Shown here one piece after another: positions 13,663 to 13,928 of a stretch of DNA of 13,928 nt (position 1 is its first letter; each line of letters opens with the position of its first letter). This DNA is from CADCWK01 sp964244115 (GTDB taxonomy: Bacteria > Chloroflexota > Chloroflexia > Thermomicrobiales > UBA6265), in contig CAXTHM010000087.1 in assembly GCA_964244115.1 (NCBI GenBank), forward strand, positions 1 to 13,928, written 5' to 3'. The translations under genes were made by a program, and so were the position numbers. The notes below the pieces were generated by a model. The model saw only the letters and a program-made list of their open reading frames with translations. It did no database searches and was not told where the DNA came from.

Positions 13663-13928
13663 TCAGGAAGATGTCGCGCCAGGAATCAGGTGGCTGGACA
13701 GGCGATCTTGCTCCTCGCGAAGGATCCGCCTCAGGAGGTCGGGTGATCGACGGGTGAGGCGTCCCTGAGTGATCTGCTCATCCCCGTGCGCGATGGCTGC
13801 CCGCAGCGCCTCGCGGCCCTGTTCCTCGCTATGCAGGAGATCGAGTGCTTCGCGGATGACGTCGCCCGCGTCCCGGTTCTGGCCGGACTCGATACGATGC
13901 CGGATGAACGTCTCGTGCTCGGGGAACG
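13663..13928 (-). CDS. ParD-family antitoxin (copy 2), 5' end cut by window edge
   Basis: The frame is open from the right edge to a TGA at 13663 (87 full codons seen; start outside the window). Visible residues begin FPEHETFIRHRIESGQNRDA and continue through GDVIREALDLL, the ribbon-helix-helix region shared with copy 1. The tail then diverges (HSEEQGREALRAAIAHGDEQ onward, ending with SHLIPGATSS). By comparison with copy 1 only about five N-terminal codons are missing. It is the cognate antitoxin of the intact ParE, whose start codon follows three bases later. Confidence 0.92.
   Translation of the reverse strand, partial: FPEHETFIRHRIESGQNRDAGDVIREALDLLHSEEQGREALRAAIAHGDEQITQGRLTRRSPDLLRRILREEQDRLSSHLIPGATSS
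13852..13928. repeat. Direct repeat, copy 2 (parD copy 2, at the window edge)
   Basis: This is the partner of 13211-13287, with 75 of 77 bases identical. The window ends within it, so the true right boundary is unseen. Confidence 0.95.

Noticed and set aside
1..13928. CRISPR arrays, rRNA genes and insertion sequences
   Set aside because: I saw no regularly spaced repeats, no rRNA signature and no transposase; the only clear direct repeat is the pair of antitoxin starts.

Overview
The window is a GC-rich piece of a bacterial chromosome, probably an incompletely assembled scaffold. It has a 10-N gap at 3166-3175, a gene cut at its left edge, and a right edge that stops inside a near-identical repeat. 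Gene content (FAD-less molybdenum hydroxylases with a Tat-type large subunit and Thr/Pro-rich linker, AzgA-type permease, Gfo/Idh oxidoreductases, many toxin-antitoxin modules) and codon usage fit a Chloroflexota (Thermomicrobia-like) soil or sediment bacterium. That placement is an impression from gene content, not a phylogenetic result.

Left part (1-5102, all minus strand): two molybdenum-hydroxylase modules. The left one (1-732) is a single polypeptide in which the [2Fe-2S] subunit runs straight into the molybdopterin subunit; only its first 244 codons are inside the window. The right one is a conventional two-gene operon (small subunit 4992-4513, Tat-exported large subunit 4481-1953), with a good sigma-70-like promoter at 5074-5102 and a palindrome in its leader. 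The large subunit is split by the N gap. Next to the gap, about 90 bases encode the C-terminus of an OmpR/PhoB response regulator, which looks like a chimeric contig end. Joining the two sides at a shared 12-mer restores one continuous frame of about 804 codons. Between the modules lies an AT-richer, membrane-anchored protein of unknown function, interrupted by one in-frame TGA.

Middle (5220-9300): a truncated, frameshifted mandelate racemase/muconate lactonizing enzyme remnant (+); an intact AzgA-family purine permease (-) with a palindrome over its predicted -10 box; a TPR protein (+); and a MazEF-type toxin-antitoxin pair (-) with a perfect 19-bp palindrome upstream. A purine permease next to two molybdenum hydroxylases suggests uptake and oxidation of purines or related N-heterocycles, but this is inference.

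Right part (9297-13928): a multiply frameshifted LacI-family regulator (-) lies divergent from an intact Gfo/Idh/MocA dehydrogenase and a small cupin (+), which probably act on a sugar or polyol. Then come a 54-residue single-pass membrane protein and a tandem pair of ParDE modules (-). In the downstream ParDE module the antitoxin is intact but the toxin carries two in-frame stops; in the upstream module the toxin is intact and the antitoxin is cut by the window edge. The DNA for the antitoxin N-termini is almost identical in the two copies while the C-termini have diverged. Four broken genes in 14 kb mark this as a decaying, accessory-type region.
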